NCBI GenBank assembly: GCA_027016475.1
Contig: JALUTL010000325.1
Span: forward strand, 1 to 9,151
Direction: 5' to 3'
DNA from: Candidatus Heimdallarchaeota archaeon
GTDB lineage: Archaea; Asgardarchaeota; Heimdallarchaeia; Heimdallarchaeales; Kariarchaeaceae
Length of the DNA stretch: 9,151 bases
The translations under genes and the position numbers were made by a program. Of this stretch, positions 5,948-9,151 are shown one piece after another (within the stretch, counting starts at the first letter, position 1; every line of letters begins with the position of its first letter). A model generated the notes under the pieces. It was not told where the DNA came from, searched no databases, and saw only the letters and a list, made by a program, of their open reading frames with translations.

Positions 5948-7012
5948 ATGGAAGAAGTCCTTCCCTACGTTCACCCTGTCATTAAGATGCTTGAGCCATA
6001 TATCAGGGCGGAAGCAGGAAAACATTTCGGGCAAGAAGTAGAAGTATTGGAATTGGGAGAAATCAAGTCCAAAGAGAAGTTTGGAGCTACCGGTTCACTA
6101 TTGATTGTTTCAATTGAATTTGTGACCGAATTTGGGCCATATCTCTCTTCGTTGGCCATCAAGTTTGTTCCTTCAAAAGCTTCAGCCATGCTTGAACTGA
6201 AGAATGCAACATTGTTGGAAAATCAGTTCTTTGCGTTTCCTCAGTTTGGAATTCCGAAGATACTGTTGGCCACCACGGACAACCCAGTTGTCCTGATTTA
6301 TGAGGGAATAGAAGGAATCAACTACGATGAGATACCAAGAAAACAGGATCTACCAAAATGGGCTGGCAAAATGCTTGCCCTTATTCATGGTTCTGAGATA
6401 CGGCCTGTGGACGATTCCCTGTACAGGGATTTGGCAAGAATTTTGGGCAAATCATTGGAGCATACAGGGATGGAGGTACAAATTTCGAATGCGATGGGAA
6501 GGGCCTACCAAAACATTCAGCAATCATATTCTGGATGCAACGCATTTTCTGACTTTCATCAGAGCAATGTGATGGTCACTTATGCCAATTCCACTCCTAT
6601 AAAGATGTGGGTCATCGACCCAGAATTCATGCAAGTTGGCAGTTTTGATCGGATGGAGGATGTGGGAACCTTTTTTGGGTTCCAATTCCTTATGGAATAT
6701 ATAGAAACTGGTGAATTCGTCAGGGCAACGCTTGACCTGTTGAAGTTCTTGGATGGATATAATGAAATCCTGTTTCAGTTGACTGGCAGAAAGCTCTATG
6801 AAATTTACCCGAACGGAATTCCGGTACCATTTTTCATTGCCATGTGGGCATTGATGGATGCCATTGATTTGGCGGTGAACCGAATCGGAAACAATTCGTA
6901 TAGCCATCCTGAAGTTGTCAATCGGCTCAATTTCGCTGTTGCTTTGCTCAACAACCAAAAATTCCATGAACAGCTCAAATCATTTACTTACTCTCTTGCA
7001 AAGAAAAAATGA
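5948..7012 (+). CDS. APH/choline-kinase-like phosphotransferase family protein
   Basis: A 354-residue protein with the landmarks of the aminoglycoside phosphotransferase/choline kinase/methylthioribose kinase superfamily. These are a beta-3 lysine in SSLAIKFVP (K72), a hinge-like VLIYEGIEGINYDE (115-128), a catalytic loop FSDFHQSNVMV (200-210, with D202 and N207), and a metal-binding WVIDPEF (221-227, D224) followed by GSFDRMEDVGTFFG. VIDPEF resembles the methylthioribose kinase form of this motif. The usual HGD of the catalytic loop reads FSD, so the histidine is replaced while the aspartate is kept. Enzymes of this fold transfer phosphate from ATP to a small hydroxylated substrate; which one is not evident. 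The protein looks soluble. It stands alone on the plus strand with its own promoter and ends 2 bases from the convergent dehydrogenase gene. Confidence 0.72.
   Translation: MEEVLPYVHPVIKMLEPYIRAEAGKHFGQEVEVLELGEIKSKEKFGATGSLLIVSIEFVTEFGPYLSSLAIKFVPSKASAMLELKNATLLENQFFAFPQFGIPKILLATTDNPVVLIYEGIEGINYDEIPRKQDLPKWAGKMLALIHGSEIRPVDDSLYRDLARILGKSLEHTGMEVQISNAMGRAYQNIQQSYSGCNAFSDFHQSNVMVTYANSTPIKMWVIDPEFMQVGSFDRMEDVGTFFGFQFLMEYIETGEFVRATLDLLKFLDGYNEILFQLTGRKLYEIYPNGIPVPFFIAMWALMDAIDLAVNRIGNNSYSHPEVVNRLNFAVALLNNQKFHEQLKSFTYSLAKKK
7001..7009 (-). terminator. T-rich terminator of the dehydrogenase gene
   Basis: Immediately after the dehydrogenase stop codon (7017-7015) the minus strand reads CATTTTTTCTTTGC, a T-rich tract of the kind that ends archaeal transcription. 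The same bases on the plus strand are the lysine codons at the C-terminus of the APH-like gene, so coding sequence and antisense terminator coincide. Inferred from sequence only. Confidence 0.4.
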
Positions 7013-7014
7013 CT

Positions 7015-8448
7015 TTACAGACGGAGTGTGGCTTTGGGATTGGGCGAAACAGAAATTTTCGGGATGATTTTCATCTTTTCAAGTTTTCCAATTCTGCCGG
7101 GTTGGAGCAGATAAAAGTCTCTGGCAAGTTCAGCGTCCACCACATACCGACCATCGAAAACAATTTTGTTTGAAAGCAATCTGGGATCAATTTCCTTGAA
7201 CTGTGTATGGTCGGTCACAATAATGACGATGCTTGCCCATTGCAGGGCATTTTCCAATTGATCCTGCCATGGTTTTGAATCAAATCCAGTACCTTCGCCA
7301 AACAGTCGCTCTATTTCCTCCTTCCTGTACAGCGGATCGAGTATCTTGACTCCCAAAGGCTCTTTTTCCCTAACCAACGGCATCAGCCGCAACGTTGGAG
7401 AAAGTCGGTGTTCCTTTACGTTTCCGCCTCTGTATGCCAATCCCAATATCAATACATTACGTTTCCAGTCTGGAGTTACCTTGTCGATGAGATTCAATGC
7501 GTATTCGACCATAAAATCATTTGTCAGCCTGCTTTCCACAAATATTGAAGGAATGAAATCATGGTCTTTACCTTTCTGGATGACAAAATGTGGATAGACA
7601 GGTATGCAATGACCGCCAACTCCAATACCGGGAGTATGGATATGGGAGAATGGTTCGGTATTGGCGGTATTTATGACTTCAAGGATGTCGATTCCCAAAA
7701 TATCGGACAAAATGGCAAACTGATTTGCTATTGCGATATTTGCATCCCTGTAAGCGCCCTTGAATGTTTTTACGGCCTCTGCTGTTGTTGCATCGGCCAC
7801 CTGTATGACGCCTTTCTTCACAAATTGCTCATAAAGGATTCTGGCAAGCGTACCTGCTTTTTCAGTCGTTCCTCCAACTATTTTAGGGTAGTTGTCCTCA
7901 ATGTCCTTGATTGCCCTTCCCGAAAAAGTTCGTTCTGGAGCAAAAACCATTCCGAAATCCTTGCCATCCTCGAGTCCACGTTTTTCAAGGTATGGAACAA
8001 TCACATCCCGTGTCGTTGTCGGAGGAAGCGTCGATTCCTGAATGAAAACGGTTCCTTTGGGTACATGCTCGATGAGCCTTCCATACGTCTCCAATAGTCC
8101 GTCCAGATCAGCTCTGCCTTGGTTGTCAACCAGAACTGGGATGATCAGGACAACAAACGATGTTCCTTTCACTGCCTCCTCCACTGACACCGTTGCCTTG
8201 AACAGATTCTTGGCAATGGCCTCCTTCAATCGTTCTGGAACACTTGGTTCCTCAATAGTTGTTTCACCCTTGTTCAACTGTTCAACCAAATCCTCTGAAA
8301 TATCAAGCCCTTGAACCTTAAACCCTGCATTTGTGAACACCGTTGCCAATGGCAACCCCATCTTTCCCAAACCAACAACAGTAACAGCTATTTCTCGGTT
8401 TTTGATTTTTCGTTCCGCTTCTGCAATTGGAAGTTGTAAAATAGACAC
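7015..8448 (-). CDS. Nucleotide-sugar 6-dehydrogenase (UDP-ManNAc/UDP-GlcNAc/UDP-glucose dehydrogenase family)
   Basis: About 477 residues from the GTG at 8448; TTG at 8457 or GTG at 8454 would add two or three. Numbered from 8457: Rossmann motif VVGLGKMG (27-34), QESTLPPTT (140-148), APERTFSGRAIKDI (173-186), linker helix EAVKTFKGAYRDANIAIANQ (227-246), catalytic cysteine in GVGGHCIPV (279-287, C284), then the C-terminal nucleotide-binding domain (about 330-450). The family oxidises C6 of a UDP-sugar to a uronic acid using two NAD+; the WecC/WbpA-like subgroup makes UDP-ManNAcA or UDP-GlcNAcA for surface polysaccharides and archaeal N-glycans. Two positions usually invariant differ: the Asn four residues after K230 is G234, and the Asp after the cysteine is Y288. 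The start at 8448 is chosen because a TATA box lies 25 bases upstream. The family is certain, the substrate is not. Confidence 0.88.
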   Translation of the reverse strand: MSILQLPIAEAERKIKNREIAVTVVGLGKMGLPLATVFTNAGFKVQGLDISEDLVEQLNKGETTIEEPSVPERLKEAIAKNLFKATVSVEEAVKGTSFVVLIIPVLVDNQGRADLDGLLETYGRLIEHVPKGTVFIQESTLPPTTTRDVIVPYLEKRGLEDGKDFGMVFAPERTFSGRAIKDIEDNYPKIVGGTTEKAGTLARILYEQFVKKGVIQVADATTAEAVKTFKGAYRDANIAIANQFAILSDILGIDILEVINTANTEPFSHIHTPGIGVGGHCIPVYPHFVIQKGKDHDFIPSIFVESRLTNDFMVEYALNLIDKVTPDWKRNVLILGLAYRGGNVKEHRLSPTLRLMPLVREKEPLGVKILDPLYRKEEIERLFGEGTGFDSKPWQDQLENALQWASIVIIVTDHTQFKEIDPRLLSNKIVFDGRYVVDAELARDFYLLQPGRIGKLEKMKIIPKISVSPNPKATLRL

Positions 8449-8468
8449 ACTCACCAAATGGAATTTTC

Positions 8469-8476
8469 CTATAAAA
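8469..8476 (-). promoter_or_regulatory. TATA box of the nucleotide-sugar dehydrogenase gene
   Basis: The minus strand reads TTTTATAG here, preceded by a purine-rich GAAAAGG that could serve as BRE. Its centre is about 25 bases upstream of the GTG at 8448, supporting a leaderless transcript that begins at that codon. It lies between the acylphosphatase stop codon and the dehydrogenase. Confidence 0.5.
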
Positions 8477-8495
8477 CCTTTTCAATATAGATGTA

Positions 8496-8774
8496 TCAAT
8501 ACCTGATTTCAAACTTCTGAAACTTTTCACCCTTGTCAACAGGCAATTCAGTCACCATGACATTTTCAACCTTGGCCCTGCTCGAACCTTTCCAGCACCA
8601 TTGGATGAATTTGTCAACTCGGTCTGGCTCACCCAAAACCTCAGCCTCCACATCGCCATTGGGGAGATTCTTTACATAGCCAAACACACCAAGTCGATCT
8701 GCTTCCAACTTTGCAGACTTTCGGTAGAAAACGCCCTGCACAACACCACTGATTCGAAGTTTCACCCGCTTCAT
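8496..8774 (-). CDS. acyP: Acylphosphatase
   Basis: A 92-residue protein of the usual acylphosphatase length, with the family signature near the N-terminus: GVVQGVFYRKSAKLEADRLG (10-29) and GYVKNLPNGDVEAEVLGE (32-49). The catalytic arginine (R18) and asparagine (N36) are both present. It hydrolyses acyl phosphates such as carbamoyl phosphate or 1,3-bisphosphoglycerate to a carboxylate and phosphate; the physiological role in archaea is not settled. It is a small soluble ferredoxin-like fold protein with no signal peptide. The ATG at 8774 is supported by a GAGGTG Shine-Dalgarno sequence (8787-8782) seven bases upstream and a TATA box further back, so unlike several neighbours this gene appears to have an untranslated leader of about 20 bases. 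Confidence 0.93.
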   Translation of the reverse strand: MKRVKLRISGVVQGVFYRKSAKLEADRLGVFGYVKNLPNGDVEAEVLGEPDRVDKFIQWCWKGSSRAKVENVMVTELPVDKGEKFQKFEIRY

Positions 8775-8781
8775 ACTTACA

Positions 8782-8825
8782 CACCTCGAAAGTTTTCAAT
8801 CATATTCCCCGACCTTCTTTTATAG
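8782..8825 (-). promoter_or_regulatory. Promoter and ribosome-binding site of the acylphosphatase gene
   Basis: The minus strand has a TATA box CTATAAAAG around 8825-8817, which would start transcription near 8795. A GAGGTG Shine-Dalgarno sequence follows at 8787-8782, seven bases before the ATG. This is a leadered arrangement and contrasts with the leaderless promoters inferred for other genes in the window. Confidence 0.55.
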
Positions 8826-8841
8826 TTTCTTCGTATTCGAA

Positions 8842-8912
8842 GCAGTCAAAAGTGGTTAATCTTTTCACTTTGTTAATGCAGTCAATCTCAATTGACTGGT
8901 GTGTCTAACACA
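8842..8912. repeat. Cluster of inverted and direct repeats upstream of the acylphosphatase promoter
   Basis: Within 71 bases three inverted repeats occur. AAAGTG (8849-8854) pairs with CACTTT (8866-8871); CAGTCAAT (8879-8886) pairs with ATTGACTG (8891-8898), a perfect 8-base stem with a 4-base loop; and TGTGT (8900-8904) pairs with ACACA (8908-8912) around 3 bases. GCAGTCAA is also directly repeated at 8842-8849 and 8878-8885, 36 bases apart, and GTTAAT at 8855-8860 and 8872-8877. The region lies just upstream of the acylphosphatase TATA box and just after the preceding gene. It could be an operator region, a terminator or structured RNA 3' end, or the remnant of a small mobile sequence. Confidence 0.5.
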
Positions 8913-8920
8913 AACAAAAA
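8912..8920 (-). terminator. T-rich terminator of the partial right-edge gene
   Basis: Shortly after the stop codon at 8938-8936 the minus strand reads AATTTTTGTTTG, a T-rich tract suitable for archaeal termination. It is followed downstream by the two small hairpins of the repeat cluster. Sequence inference only. Confidence 0.35.
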
Positions 8921-8935
8921 TTAGTACGCAGCTAA

Positions 8936-9151
8936 CTATGGTTGATTAGTCCTGTTTTGATCAGAAGAATAAATAGAAGTAGCCAAGCCAATATTTATTT
9001 TGTTCATATTTGGAAGATGGAGAAACACAGATTCTTCAGGTGCGTCCTGAATTTCCCGAAAAGTGTCCATGCCGAATAGTTTTCTATATTCCTGAACCTG
9101 CTTCCGTGACAGTTCCATTGTTCTGTTGAGTATCACCCATCGAGCACCTTC
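8936..9151 (-). CDS. 3' end of an unrecognised gene, cut by the window edge
   Basis: The frame is open from the right edge to a TAG at 8938-8936, giving the last 71 residues of a protein whose start lies outside the window. It begins EGARWVILNRTMELSRKQVQ and continues through a basic and acidic, probably helical stretch to a hydrophilic tail ending SSDQNRTNQP. A GTG at 9136 and an ATG near 9118 could start a shorter 66- or 60-residue protein, but the frame stays open upstream and there is no clear ribosome-binding site, so truncation by the window is more likely. No domain or transmembrane segment is recognised, and no function is proposed. Confidence 0.5.
   Translation of the reverse strand, partial: EGARWVILNRTMELSRKQVQEYRKLFGMDTFREIQDAPEESVFLHLPNMNKINIGLATSIYSSDQNRTNQP

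Noticed and set aside
6524..6967. A 147-codon minus-strand open frame opposite the APH-like gene.
   Set aside because: It is antisense to a gene with clear catalytic motifs and has no recognisable domain or promoter.
7561..8097. A 178-codon plus-strand open frame opposite the dehydrogenase.
   Set aside because: It is wholly antisense to a well-supported conserved gene, is cysteine-rich and irregular, and resembles no family.
8936..9136. A complete 66-residue gene starting at GTG 9136.
   Set aside because: The frame remains open to the window edge and no ribosome-binding site supports that GTG, so a truncated larger gene is more likely.
1..9151. tRNA, rRNA, insertion sequences, transposases, toxin-antitoxin pairs and cas genes.
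   Set aside because: I read both strands for these and saw no supporting motif; small structured RNAs could still be missed by eye.

Overview
The window looks archaeal. Several genes have a TATA-like box centred about 25-27 bases upstream of a start codon, which is the leaderless-transcript arrangement. The gene content also fits: two 2-phosphoglycerate-kinase-like proteins with an N-terminal ATP-cone-like segment, a pilus/archaellum-type secretion ATPase carrying archaeal-style IEDISCDG and HRKY signatures, and an Rpn11/AMSH-like JAMM metalloprotease. Base composition is moderate, roughly low-40s % GC by eye. The phylum cannot be fixed from this sequence; a Thermoproteota/Nitrososphaerota-like or Asgard lineage is a guess. 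No rRNA, tRNA, insertion sequence or cas gene was recognised.

Layout. The left edge (1-58) carries what looks like one CRISPR repeat unit with a cut-off spacer, read on the minus strand. A leader-like stretch (59-223) with a TATA box and a GC-rich hairpin lies between it and the neighbouring gene. Then come a tandem-GNAT acetyltransferase (minus, to 1291) and a 2PGK-like kinase (minus, to 2301). A second, catalytically degenerate 2PGK-like paralogue faces away from the kinase (plus, 2361-3290), and the two appear to share one TATA element. Next is a minus-strand pair, the secretion ATPase (to 5792) followed by the JAMM protein (to 4195). The JAMM gene ends in a hydrophobic tail and overlaps the 3' end of the kinase paralogue by 4 bases. 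A plus-strand APH/choline-kinase-like gene follows (5948-7012). Convergent to it, 2 bases away, are a nucleotide-sugar dehydrogenase (minus, to 8448) and an acylphosphatase (minus, 8496-8774). A cluster of inverted repeats (8842-8912) separates these from the 3' end of an unrecognised gene that runs off the right edge.

How the genes may work together (inference). The ATPase and JAMM genes are close enough for one transcript, which would place a probable membrane-anchored de-conjugating protease beside a surface-appendage or secretion motor that lacks its usual membrane platform and pilin neighbours. The two 2PGK-like genes look like a duplicated pair in which one copy kept the kinase residues and the other lost them, suggesting a catalytic/regulatory pair. 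The dehydrogenase would supply an acidic nucleotide sugar for surface glycans or N-glycosylation. The rest reads as ordinary single-gene archaeal chromosome with individual promoters.
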